From positions 1-33,455 of the forward strand of contig CALJEL010000035.1 in the NCBI GenBank assembly GCA_938074335.1: 33,455 nt of DNA, in the 5' to 3' direction. The translations under genes were made by a program, and so were the position numbers. Below the pieces are notes generated by a model. That model searched no databases. It saw nothing but the letters and a program-made list of their open reading frames with translations, and was not told where the DNA came from. Shown in pieces: positions 25,004 to 33,111 of this stretch. The number at the start of each line of letters is the position of its first letter. Position 1 is the stretch's first letter. Source of the DNA: an uncultured bacterium. Its GTDB lineage: Bacteria; Nitrospirota; Thermodesulfovibrionia; Thermodesulfovibrionales; CALJEL01.

Positions 25004-27358
25004 ATGAAGAGATTGAGACTTGTAGAGTTTTCTGTGGACCATCCGAAACTCATTGTTGCTATTACTATCTTTATAACCATCCTCTTTGCCACACAATTCC
25101 CAAAGATAAAGATAGATACGAATCCAAAGCATATGCTTCCAGCCACATCAGATGTGAGGGTTTGGAATGATGAGGTTGACAGGACCTTTGGGCTTTATGA
25201 GGATGTAATAGTCCTTGGTATAGTGAATGAAAAGGGGGTCTTTAATAAAGACACCCTTAAGAGGATAAAGGGGATTACCGATGAGATATTAAAGATAAAA
25301 GGGGTTGCATCAAGGGATGTGAACAGTTTCACTACAATTACAAATGTAACTGCTGAAAAAGGCACGCTTCGTGTAGCTCCTCTTATGACGGATATCCCTG
25401 AGGATGATAAAGAGATAGAGGCCCTCAGAAAGAGCCTTCTTGAAAATCCCCTCTTTCTGAACCGTATTATTTCAGAGGATGGAAAGACCGCAGCCATCTA
25501 CATACCCCTTGAAAAGGGTGCAAATGGCAAGGAGGTGGCTGATAGAATCAGGGAGATGATCAAAAGGCAAAAAGGTGACGAGAAATATTACATTGCAGGA
25601 GACCCTGTTGCAAGGGATACCTTTGGAGTGGAGATGTTCAAGCTCATGGCAATCTTTGCACCCATGGCAGGTGCTGTGATGCTCATCGTGAGATATTTCA
25701 TGTTCAGGGACTTTTTCCTCTCCGTTACATTAATGATGGATGCAATGATCAGCATTATCTGGAGCATGGGCCTTTTTATTGGGGCAGGTATCCCCATTCA
25801 TATAATGGCCTCAATGAGCCCTGTATTCTTAATGGCAATCGCAACGGACAGTATCCATATATTCAATGAATTCTACTTCCGATTCAGAGAGGTTGGTAAC
25901 AAGAGGACAGCCATAATAGAGACAATGAAGGCTGTTGGAAGGCCTGTAAGGTATACAGCAGCAGCAACCGCAGCAGGATTTGCAGTCTTACTTATCATGC
26001 ACATAATACCTGTTAAGGTCTTCGGTGCACTTGTTGCCTTTGGAACAATAATACTCAGGTTTCTGAGCTTCAGCTTTATACCTGCCATGTTCATGTTTGT
26101 TAAGGAAGAAAAACTTGCCGAGGCGGCAAGGCGTGAGGATATGGAGAAGGGCTCATCAAGGTTTTTAAAAAGACTGGCAGGGCTCGGAACATTTGCTCCA
26201 GAGAAGACCATCTTTATCGGGGCAATTCTTCTTTTAATCTCAATTGCTGGCATGACAAGGATTACCGTGAATAACAACATGGTTGAATGGTTCAAGAAAA
26301 AGAGCGAAATCAGGGTTGCTGACAATGTCCTGAATAATAACCTTGGTGGAAGCTCCCTTGCTTATATTGTTGCTATTGCGCCTGAGGATGAAGATATGAA
26401 GTCTCCTGATGCCTTAAGATACCTTGAAGGTCTTCAGAGACACCTTGAAAGGCTTCCTGAGGTGGGAAAGACCTTTTCTGTAGTTGACCTGATAAGGAGG
26501 ATCAATAGGGTTATCCATGATGATGATCCTGCCAGTGAGAGGATTCCTGATTCAAAAGAGATTATAGGCCAGTATCTCTTTTTATTCAGTATGTCAGCAA
26601 GGCCCTCTGATCTTGACAGCCTTGTTGATTATCCCATGAAAAGGGCAAATATCTGGATACAGCTCAAGACATGGGATGCTCAGGCAATGAGGAATGTGAT
26701 AAAGGCTGTTGAGGAGTATAAAAGGGCGTACAGGACATCCCTGGAATTCAGGCCCGCAGGCATTGCCTATTTCAATCTTGTCTGGAATGATGAGGTTCTC
26801 TGGGATATGGTCAAGGGCTTTATCCTTGCCCTTATAGTTGTCTTTGTGATACTGAGCCTTGATTTCAAGTCCATTAAATGGGCGATCGTTGCCTACGTGC
26901 CTTTGCTTTTTACAATAGTCCTCATTTATGGTGTGATAGGTTACACAGGTAAGGATTTTGATATGCCAGTATCTGTGCTTTCATGCCTGAGTCTCGGCAT
27001 GGCAGTGGACTTTGCAATACATTTTGTAAGCAGATTTAGACAGAGATTGAAAGAACAGGCCTTAGAGTTAGGAGTCCAGAGTTCGGCGGCAGGAGAAGCT
27101 AAAAATCTCGTCACTCGTCACTCTTCACCCGTCACTGATGCATTACTATGGACTGCCGCAAGACCGGGCAAGGGTATTATGCGTAACGCAGTACTTTTTG
27201 CCTCTGCCTTTTCAGTAATGCTCTTTGCACCATTGACACCTTATATAACTGTAGGTGCCTTTATAGTGAGCATGATGACACTGAGCGCATTAATGGTAAT
27301 AATTTACCTGCCAGCCCTGATAACCTTATTACAGGGATGGTTATTAAGGGAGGTATGA
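25004..27358 (+). CDS. MMPL/RND-superfamily transporter (HpnN-like), with in-frame repeat insertion
   Basis: The 784-residue protein has the two-fold RND layout: a membrane helix, a periplasmic loop of about 170 residues, helices 2-6, then a second copy. Conserved helix-4 segments are S-P-V-F-L-M-A-I-A-T-D-S-I-H-I-F and L-S-L-G-M-A-V-D-F-A-I-H-F. Proteins of this type move lipids, hopanoids or other hydrophobic compounds across the envelope. I start at 25004; ATG 25001 is also possible but only 1 base after AGGAGG. Around residues 688-712 the DNA switches to simple repeats (27062-27137), giving an insertion in the cytoplasmic loop. The next genes encode a LolA-like protein and an outer-membrane barrel, which together make a trans-envelope pathway likely. 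Confidence 0.88.
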   Translation: MKRLRLVEFSVDHPKLIVAITIFITILFATQFPKIKIDTNPKHMLPATSDVRVWNDEVDRTFGLYEDVIVLGIVNEKGVFNKDTLKRIKGITDEILKIKGVASRDVNSFTTITNVTAEKGTLRVAPLMTDIPEDDKEIEALRKSLLENPLFLNRIISEDGKTAAIYIPLEKGANGKEVADRIREMIKRQKGDEKYYIAGDPVARDTFGVEMFKLMAIFAPMAGAVMLIVRYFMFRDFFLSVTLMMDAMISIIWSMGLFIGAGIPIHIMASMSPVFLMAIATDSIHIFNEFYFRFREVGNKRTAIIETMKAVGRPVRYTAAATAAGFAVLLIMHIIPVKVFGALVAFGTIILRFLSFSFIPAMFMFVKEEKLAEAARREDMEKGSSRFLKRLAGLGTFAPEKTIFIGAILLLISIAGMTRITVNNNMVEWFKKKSEIRVADNVLNNNLGGSSLAYIVAIAPEDEDMKSPDALRYLEGLQRHLERLPEVGKTFSVVDLIRRINRVIHDDDPASERIPDSKEIIGQYLFLFSMSARPSDLDSLVDYPMKRANIWIQLKTWDAQAMRNVIKAVEEYKRAYRTSLEFRPAGIAYFNLVWNDEVLWDMVKGFILALIVVFVILSLDFKSIKWAIVAYVPLLFTIVLIYGVIGYTGKDFDMPVSVLSCLSLGMAVDFAIHFVSRFRQRLKEQALELGVQSSAAGEAKNLVTRHSSPVTDALLWTAARPGKGIMRNAVLFASAFSVMLFAPLTPYITVGAFIVSMMTLSALMVIIYLPALITLLQGWLLREV
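27062..27137 (+). repeat. Two short-repeat tracts inside the MMPL gene
   Basis: TTAGAGTTAGGAGTCCAGAG (27062-27081) and, after 24 bases, a tract of degenerate 7-8 bp units (CTCGTCAC, TCGTCAC, TCTTCAC, CCGTCAC; 27108-27137). The reading frame stays open, encoding A-L-E-L-G-V-Q and L-V-T-R-H-S-S-P-V-T-D. Confidence 0.6.
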
Positions 27359-27359
27359 G

Positions 27360-28187
27360 ATGAGGAGGTTCAGGACTCAAGATTCAGGATTCAAGATTTT
27401 TATTATCTGTTGTCTGTTATCTATTTTCAGTTTCCTTTCTTTTGATGCTATTGCCCTTACTGCAGAGGATATAGTTAAAAGGTCTCAGGAGGCCTTTTTC
27501 TATCAAGGAAAGGACTTTAAGGCAAGGGTGATGATGAAACTTATTAGTAAGGGTGGTCAGGAAAGGATAAGGGAACTTACAATGTTGAGGAAAAACTATG
27601 GAGATACAGGTGGTGAACAAAAGTATTTTATCTATTTCTTCCAGCCAGCCGATGTTAAGGACATGACCTTCATGGTCTATAAGTATCCTGCGAGGGATGA
27701 TGACAGATGGCTCTTCATTCCCGCATTAAATATGGTGAGGAGGATCGCTGCACAGGATAAGCGTTCAAGCTTTGTTGGCTCTGATTTTACCTATGAGGAT
27801 GTATCTGGAAGGGATATTGAGGATGACAGACATGAGATTATAAAAGAAGAAAAACTCAGTGATAAGGATTGTTATGTAATAAAAAGCACACCAAAGGCAG
27901 GCGATGTTGACTACAGCTATAAGATTTCATGGATTGATAAGGTCAATTACCTGCCTTTGAAGGAAGAATATTATGACAAGAAAGGAGAGCTTTATAAGAT
28001 ATTTACAGCCGATGAGATGAAAGATATAAAAGGGTTTCCTACTGTCACAAAAAGAACAATGAAGAACCTCCAGAATGGGCATATGACTGAGGTGGTATTT
28101 ATTAAGGTTGATTACAATATTGGTATTGAGGATAGCCTCTTTTCAGAGCGGTATCTCAGACAACCGCAGAGGAAGTGGATTGAATAG
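27360..28187 (+). CDS. LolA-like outer-membrane lipoprotein-sorting protein
   Basis: The 275-residue product matches the LolA-like family (Pfam 17131 type) often encoded next to MMPL transporters. A signal peptide (hydrophobic 13-32, cut near A-I-A) precedes a half-barrel with R-E-L-T-M-L-R, F-L/F-Q-P-A-D-V-K-D-M-T-F, R-W-L-F-I-P-A-L-N-M-V-R-R-I and the F-V-G-S-D-F-T-Y-E-D motif. It would be a periplasmic lipid carrier between the MMPL protein and the outer membrane. The first 13 residues (M-R-R-F-R-T-Q-D-S-G-F-K-I) are encoded by a simple-repeat tract. GGAGG precedes the ATG, which overlaps the MMPL stop. Confidence 0.83.
   Translation: MRRFRTQDSGFKIFIICCLLSIFSFLSFDAIALTAEDIVKRSQEAFFYQGKDFKARVMMKLISKGGQERIRELTMLRKNYGDTGGEQKYFIYFFQPADVKDMTFMVYKYPARDDDRWLFIPALNMVRRIAAQDKRSSFVGSDFTYEDVSGRDIEDDRHEIIKEEKLSDKDCYVIKSTPKAGDVDYSYKISWIDKVNYLPLKEEYYDKKGELYKIFTADEMKDIKGFPTVTKRTMKNLQNGHMTEVVFIKVDYNIGIEDSLFSERYLRQPQRKWIE
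27369..27401 (+). repeat. Short ATTCAGGA/TCAAGATT repeat in the LolA-like signal-peptide region
   Basis: Interlocking units TTCAGGACTCAAGA and TTCAGGATTCAAGA occur back to back (14-bp period, one mismatch), followed by a T run. The tract codes for the start of the LolA-like protein, so its N-terminal extension probably came from repeat sequence. Confidence 0.5.
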
Positions 28188-28189
28188 CC

Positions 28190-28480
28190 CTAAAAGAAAA
28201 AGGTCTTTATTAAGAAGGCTACAACTCCCATAAGATTTAATATAACAATGAGATATAACCTGTCTATTCTCTTATTGACATCATCAAAGCGTTTATTGAC
28301 ATCATCAAAGCGTTTATTGACATCATCAAAGCGTTTATTGACATTTGCAAGCTCTGCCTTGATTTCCCTAATCTCACCATGTATGAGGTCAAGCTCACGA
28401 AATACAAAGGTGAAGGGATCTGCCCTGTATAAATACTCCTCTTTTCTTTCTTCTGTTTTCTTTTCCTCTGTCTGTGGCAT
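28190..28480 (-). CDS. Small coiled-coil membrane protein with 7-residue tandem repeats
   Basis: From the ATG at 28480 the product has 96 residues. A charged N-terminus (M-P-Q-T-E-E-K-K-T-E-E) leads to a helix with three copies of V-N-K-R-F-D-D plus a partial fourth (V-N-K-R-I-D-R). A C-terminal membrane segment follows (L-I-V-I-L-N-L-M-G-V-V-A-F-L-I). The heptads suit a coiled coil held by the membrane anchor. In-frame ATG 28510 (better ribosome binding site, AAAGGA) or TTG 28519 would add hydrophobic residues and overlap the divergent barrel gene. It points against the surrounding operon. Function unknown. Confidence 0.65.
   Translation of the reverse strand: MPQTEEKKTEERKEEYLYRADPFTFVFRELDLIHGEIREIKAELANVNKRFDDVNKRFDDVNKRFDDVNKRIDRLYLIVILNLMGVVAFLIKTFFF
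28272..28345 (+). repeat. 21-bp tandem repeat, about 3.5 copies
   Basis: Three identical 21-bp units (TTATTGACATCATCAAAGCG plus T) and half of a fourth run without spacers. The period is seven codons, so the repeat lengthens the coiled coil of the minus-strand gene by whole heptads. Confidence 0.9.
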
Positions 28481-28493
28481 AATCCATATTACT

Positions 28494-29702
28494 ATGATAT
28501 TAGCCCTCATGTCAAGCAATTCCTTTGCAATTGATGCCTCTCTTCATGGCTTTTTTCAGGGAAATTATTCCTTGAGTGAAAGAAGTAATCCTGATGGCGG
28601 GGATTTCAAATGGGCAGAAGAGAGGTTCCAATTAAAACTCGATGGAGTAGAAGAGCCATTCAGGCTGTTTATCAAGACTGATGCATACTTTAATCATATC
28701 GATAAAAAAGGTGATCTGGAAGTGAGGGAAGGCTACATAGATTACACAGCTAAAAACTGGGATTTGAGGATTGGCAGGCAGGTTATCACATGGGGGCTCG
28801 GAGATTTGCTCTTTATAAATGATGTATTTCCAAAGGACTATGAGGCATTCTTCTCGGGAAGGCCTCTGGAGTACCTCAAAAAAGGTATTGATGCCGTAAA
28901 ACTTGGCACATATCCAGAGGCTGTATCTCTTGAACTCGTAGTCATTCCCTTTTTTGAGCCTAATAGATTTCCTGATTCAAAAAGGTTCTGGAGCTATAAT
29001 CCTATGCTAGGGATACCACTGGAAGAGAAAGAACCTGTGACAAACTTTAAGAATACAGAAATTGCCATGAGACTATATCGTGATATTTCAGGTTTTGATG
29101 CATCTATATATCTTTATCGTGGCTTTTTCAGACAGCCCTCCATGAGGCCCGATAACTTCACGATGCCAGCACGGCTCACGCTCTTTTATCCGAGACTCTC
29201 TGTTTATGGAGCAAGCCTTCAGGGAAGGGCACTGAATGGTATTTTGAGCCTTGAGGCAGGATATTATGACTCAAGGCAGGACAGAAAGGGAACCGATCCT
29301 GTGATACCTAATTCTCAGACAAGGTTTCTGATAGGTTATCAAAAACAGGTCTGGGAAGATTTCACAATAGGCCTTCAATATTATGGGGAATACATGCATG
29401 ACTATTCAGAATACATAAGGAGTCAACCTTCCCAAATTCCTGTAGCCAGAAGACTTTATCAGCTTACCTCAATTAGGCTTACACAATTTTTGATGCACCA
29501 GAACTTAAGGCTCAGCCTGTTTTCCTTCTACAGCCCCTCAGAGGGAGATTATATGCTGAATCCTGAGATCAAATATAATTTTTCTGACCACCTCTGGGCT
29601 GCCCTTGGCGAAAATATCTTTGGAGGTGGTAGGGAAGGAAGTCGCCTTGGAAGCCTTGACAGGAATGATAATCTTTATATACAGTTGAGATACGAGTTTT
29701 AG
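28494..29702 (+). CDS. Outer-membrane beta-barrel protein (DUF1302-like)
   Basis: From the ATG at 28494 the product has 402 residues. A very short signal-like start (M-I-L-A-L-M-S-S-N-S-F-A) leads to a mature protein of alternating aromatic strands. Typical segments are H-G-F-F-Q-G-N-Y, R-I-G-R-Q-V-I-T-W-G-L-G-D and Y-Q-K-Q-V-W-E-D-F-T-I-G-L-Q-Y. It ends L-R-Y-E-F, the aromatic terminus used for outer-membrane insertion. G-R-Q-x-x-x-W-G is shared with DUF1302-type porins found with MMPL and LolA-like genes. The frame extends upstream through the opposing gene, but that part is its shadow. No ribosome binding site is evident, and the signal is short for export, so the start is uncertain. Confidence 0.72.
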   Translation: MILALMSSNSFAIDASLHGFFQGNYSLSERSNPDGGDFKWAEERFQLKLDGVEEPFRLFIKTDAYFNHIDKKGDLEVREGYIDYTAKNWDLRIGRQVITWGLGDLLFINDVFPKDYEAFFSGRPLEYLKKGIDAVKLGTYPEAVSLELVVIPFFEPNRFPDSKRFWSYNPMLGIPLEEKEPVTNFKNTEIAMRLYRDISGFDASIYLYRGFFRQPSMRPDNFTMPARLTLFYPRLSVYGASLQGRALNGILSLEAGYYDSRQDRKGTDPVIPNSQTRFLIGYQKQVWEDFTIGLQYYGEYMHDYSEYIRSQPSQIPVARRLYQLTSIRLTQFLMHQNLRLSLFSFYSPSEGDYMLNPEIKYNFSDHLWAALGENIFGGGREGSRLGSLDRNDNLYIQLRYEF

Positions 29703-29729
29703 TATAAATTATTACTGGAGGATGAGGAA

Positions 29730-30533
29730 TTGAAGGCTGAAAGCAATAATAAGTTTTCTGGTAGTTGCTGACCAACAAAGGATGGTGCAGGTGTGCATCA
29801 CTATGCCTTTGTAGAGAAGGCTCAGATTAATACACTTAAAACAGAGGACTGTTTGTTCTGTGGGGCTCCTTTTCAATATCTTGAAAGATCTCAGGAGATG
29901 ACCTGCCTTTATTGTGGTAAGAAAGAGCAGGGTAACATAAAATGTCCTGATGGTCATTATATATGCGAGGCCTGCCATAACAGTGATTCCATGAGGTTGA
30001 TAGAAGAGATAGTGTTCACCACAACCTCAAATAATCCCTTTGAGATATCTGAACTGCTTATAAATCATCCGGCCCTTCCAGTGCTTGGCTGCCAGCATGC
30101 CTATATTGCTGGTGGTGCTTTAATGGCTGCAATAAAAAATCAGGGTTCAGGGGTGTCTCCAGAGGATATAAAAGAGGTCTTCGCACGTACAGGAAGACAG
30201 GCACAGGGAGGATACTGTGGACTTACAGGCATATGTGGTGTAGTTCCAGCTATTGTAGCATGTTTTTCGGTGCTTACAGGTTCAAGATGTGGCACTGACA
30301 GGCAACAGCAGATTACAATGGAGGCTGCCACCAGGGTTATGAGGGCAATAACAGCCCTTACAGGACCGAGTTGCTGTAAGGCCTATGTGAGGGCAGGCCT
30401 TGAGGTTGCTGTAAGATATCTTGGTGAGAGTCTCGGGATAGTCCTTCCTTTGGAGCGGGTTTCAAAATGCAGGCATTCTTTAAGGCATCCTCATGGCTGT
30501 AGAACAGAGAGGTGCCCTTATTTTGATGCTTGA
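29730..30533 (+). CDS. Cys-rich DUF5714-like selenoprotein (Sec14 encoded by TGA 29769-29771)
   Basis: A caller that treats TGA as stop would start at GTG 29793. The frame runs unbroken upstream through one TGA to a TTG at 29730, which has GGAGG exactly 8 bases before it. The restored N-terminus reads M-K-A-E-S-N-N-K-F-S-G-S-C-U-P-T-K-D-G-A. Position 13-14 is a Cys-Sec pair, and a strong SECIS-like hairpin follows. The 267-residue protein then has zinc-ribbon-like pairs (C-L-F-C, C-L-Y-C, C-P, C-E-A-C). Its C-terminal part is rich in cysteine: G-G-Y-C-G-L-T-G-I-C-G, S-R-C-G, G-P-S-C-C and ending C-R-T-E-R-C-P-Y-F. This resembles DUF5714 of anaerobes, whose function is unknown to me; a metal-binding redox role is inferred. 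It precedes cstA by 32 bp. Confidence 0.85.
29775..29812 (+). promoter_or_regulatory. SECIS element of the DUF5714-like selenoprotein
   Basis: Lower stem ACAAAGG/CCTTTGT (29775-29781 with 29806-29812) has 7 perfect pairs. An asymmetric bulge (A versus CTATG) follows. The upper stem TGGTGCA/TGCATCA (29783-29789 with 29794-29800) has 7 pairs with one G-U. The apical loop is GGTG. The loop begins 18 nt after the UGA. The GGU-type loop on a UGCA-closing stem at 18 nt is essentially the E. coli fdhF arrangement (compared from memory). Confidence 0.88.
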
Positions 30534-30565
30534 AATTGTTTATGGTTATGATAAATAATTGATTT

Positions 30566-32341
30566 ATGAATATACTTTTATTGTTAACCTTTACAATCAT
30601 TATCTTTTTCCTTGCCTACAGGATATACGGTGGATTCATAAGCCGTGTGTTTAAAGCTAATGATGCCAATCCCACACCGGCAAGGGAGATTTATGATGGC
30701 ATAGATTATGTTCCTTCAAAAACCCCGGTTGTATTTTCCCATCATTTTGCCTCTATAGCAGGAGGAGGCCCTATAATAGGACCAACTGTTGCCCTTATAT
30801 ATGGTTTTTATCCATCGTGGCTCTGGATTATCCTTGGAGGTATACTGATAGGTGCTGTTCATGACTACACATCCCTTTTTGTGAGTATGCGAGAAAAGGG
30901 AAGGTCAATAGCAGAGATAGCCCGTAAGACAATGGGTAACTGGGGCTTTGTATTGTTCATATTTTTTACATTATCTCTTTTAATTCTTGTATGCTCTGCC
31001 TTTCTGAGCCTCACCGCAACAGCACTCACATCAATGGTAAATCTAAAAACCCTTCAGCTTCCAGAGGGTCAGACTCTCCTCAGGACCGTGGCTGATCCAA
31101 AGACAGGCGAGACAAAGGCAATAATAGGCGGTGTTGCCTCAACCTCAGTTATTGTTATTACCGTTTTTGCACCATTACTGGGTTTTCTTATTACAAAGAG
31201 GTCTCTGAAGACCATTCCTGCTGTGATCATCGCATCAAGCATTGCATTTATTTCTGTAATTATAGGCTTAAAGTTTCCTGTTCGCCTTTCTCCAGAGACA
31301 TGGATGATATTGCTTTCTTTATATTGTTTCTTTGCATCTGCAATCTCTGTATGGCTTATACTTCAGCCAAGGGATTTTATAAACTCCTTCATACTCTATG
31401 GTGGGCTTCTTGCACTCATTGCAGGGATAATTATGGGAGGGCTTAAGGGTATTAATATCTCAGCACCAGCCCTTAATGTTGCAGAGGGTCATTCAAAACT
31501 GGGTCCCCTCTGGCCAATACTTTTTATAACAGTTGCCTGCGGTGCCATATCTGGATTCCATAGCCTTGTGGCAGGAGGAACAACATCCAAACAGATCCAG
31601 AAGGAGTCAGACGCAAAGAGGATTGGCTATGGAGCGATGCTCCTTGAGTCATTACTTGCTGTCTCTGTCTTAATAGCTGTGGGAGCAGCCCTCACATTCA
31701 GTGAGTATTCCAATATTGTATTTCCAGATCCGAAGGCAGGAAAGTCCAATCCAGTACTTGCCTTTTCCCTTGGGACAGGTCTGCTTCTTGATAAAACCAT
31801 TGGCATACCTGTTTATATGGGGACCATTTTCGGAATAGTAATGGTTGAGGGATTTCTTGCCACTACGCTTGATACCTCTGTAAGGCTTGGCAGATATCTA
31901 CTTGAAGAATTATGGAAGGTGATATTTAAGAAAACTCCGGGACTACTTGGCTCCAAGTATTTCAATGCAGCTATTATTGTGATTGCCTCCTTGCTCCTTG
32001 CTTATAAACAGGGATTTCTGCTTGTCTGGCCTGTATTTGGTTCTGCAAATCAGCTCCTTGCAAGCCTTGCCCTCATAGCAGTCTCTTTGTGGCTAACAGG
32101 CAGAGCAAGGAAGAGCCTTTTTACACTTCTTCCAGCAGCCTTTATGCTTATTACAACAATAGTCTCTCTTTTATATCTAACTATCACGAAGTATCTACCC
32201 TCTCATAATCAGGTCCTCACAGGTATATCAGTATTTTTAATCATACTTGCCTCATGTGTGAGTGTACTTGCCTGGAAGAATCTTTTTTCCTATATGAATG
32301 GCTCAAGAGAGGTTGTGAAGGATCCGTTAATCAATAATTAA
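30566..32341 (+). CDS. cstA: Carbon starvation protein CstA-family transporter
   Basis: The 591-residue protein has about sixteen membrane helices. The N-terminus carries the family motifs Y-V-P-S-K-T-P-V-V-F-S-H-H-F-A-S-I-A-G and G-P-I-I-G-P. Then come H-D-Y-T-S-L-F-V-S, G-A-I-S-G-F-H-S-L-V-A-G-G-T-T-S-K-Q and F-G-S-A-N-Q-L-L-A. CstA proteins take up peptides or pyruvate. The length matches shorter members found in anaerobes and archaea. The ribosome binding site is weak. It ends in a 4-bp overlap with the convergent mazG stop. Neighbouring the DUF5714-like selenoprotein, it may share its promoter. Confidence 0.93.
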   Translation: MNILLLLTFTIIIFFLAYRIYGGFISRVFKANDANPTPAREIYDGIDYVPSKTPVVFSHHFASIAGGGPIIGPTVALIYGFYPSWLWIILGGILIGAVHDYTSLFVSMREKGRSIAEIARKTMGNWGFVLFIFFTLSLLILVCSAFLSLTATALTSMVNLKTLQLPEGQTLLRTVADPKTGETKAIIGGVASTSVIVITVFAPLLGFLITKRSLKTIPAVIIASSIAFISVIIGLKFPVRLSPETWMILLSLYCFFASAISVWLILQPRDFINSFILYGGLLALIAGIIMGGLKGINISAPALNVAEGHSKLGPLWPILFITVACGAISGFHSLVAGGTTSKQIQKESDAKRIGYGAMLLESLLAVSVLIAVGAALTFSEYSNIVFPDPKAGKSNPVLAFSLGTGLLLDKTIGIPVYMGTIFGIVMVEGFLATTLDTSVRLGRYLLEELWKVIFKKTPGLLGSKYFNAAIIVIASLLLAYKQGFLLVWPVFGSANQLLASLALIAVSLWLTGRARKSLFTLLPAAFMLITTIVSLLYLTITKYLPSHNQVLTGISVFLIILASCVSVLAWKNLFSYMNGSREVVKDPLINN

Positions 32342-33111
32342 TCCTCTAAGGACTTTGCCTCCTCCCAGAGTTTATCCATCTCTTCAAGTGTCATTTCAGA
32401 GAGGTTTTTACCCATCTCTTTTGCCTTTATCTCAATATGCCTGAATCTTGAGATAAATTTGCTTATAGTCTTTCTCAGGGCATCCTCAGGATTCACTCCA
32501 ACAAACCGTGAGATATTTACAAGACTGAAGAAGATATCTCCAAGCTCATCCTCAATCTCTTCCTGGTTTTTTTTGTCAATTGCCTCTCTGAATTCCCTGA
32601 GTTCTTCATTTAGTTTTTCAAGTACATCACTTATGTCCTTCCAGTCAAACCCCACCTTTGCAGCCCTTGATTGCACCCTGTGGGCCTTTATGAGGGCAGG
32701 GAGTTCCTTCGGTATCCCTTCAAGTAGGGATTCCCTCTGCTTCCCCTCTTCCTTTTTCCTTTCTTCCCATTGTTCGAGAACCTCCTCTGCAGTCTTATAC
32801 TCAGCATCTCCAAATACATGGGGATGCCTTGAGACCATCTTACTTGCTATGTGCTCCATTACATCATCTATGGTAAATTCACCCCTCTCTTTTGCGATCT
32901 GGCACTGAAATATTATCTGAAAGAGAAGGTCTCCGAGTTCTTCTTTAAGCTTCTCGGGCTCTCCTTCATCAATTGCCTCTATCACCTCGTAGGTCTCCTC
33001 AATGAGAAAGGGCTTGATGGACTCCCTGGTCTGCTCCCTGTCCCAGGGACATTTAATCCGCAGTTTTTCCATTATCTCAATGAGTTTTTTAAGAGGTTTC
33101 ATAAGTGGCAT
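32338..33111 (-). CDS. mazG: Nucleoside triphosphate pyrophosphohydrolase MazG
   Basis: MazG hydrolyses (d)NTPs to monophosphates and pyrophosphate, removing damaged nucleotides. The 257-residue protein has the two-domain form. Domain 1 has C-P-W-D-R-E-Q-T and E-E-T-Y-E-V-I-E-A-I with E-E-L-G-D-L-L-F-Q. S-R-H-P-H-V-F-G-D and W-E-x-x-K lie in the middle. Domain 2 has K-V-G-F-D-W, E-L-R-E-F and E-D-E-L-G-D-I-F-F-S. The metal-binding E-x2-E-x(n)-E-x2-D sets are intact. An ATG three codons on is an alternative start. It converges with cstA, the stops sharing bases. Confidence 0.95.
   Translation of the reverse strand: MPLMKPLKKLIEIMEKLRIKCPWDREQTRESIKPFLIEETYEVIEAIDEGEPEKLKEELGDLLFQIIFQCQIAKERGEFTIDDVMEHIASKMVSRHPHVFGDAEYKTAEEVLEQWEERKKEEGKQRESLLEGIPKELPALIKAHRVQSRAAKVGFDWKDISDVLEKLNEELREFREAIDKKNQEEIEDELGDIFFSLVNISRFVGVNPEDALRKTISKFISRFRHIEIKAKEMGKNLSEMTLEEMDKLWEEAKSLED

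Noticed and set aside
28272-28345. CRISPR array
   Set aside because: The units are contiguous with no spacers and encode coiled-coil heptads.
28248-28493. Upstream extension of the barrel protein ORF
   Set aside because: It is the antisense shadow of the coiled-coil gene's repeats; the peptide is low-complexity and precedes the signal-like start.
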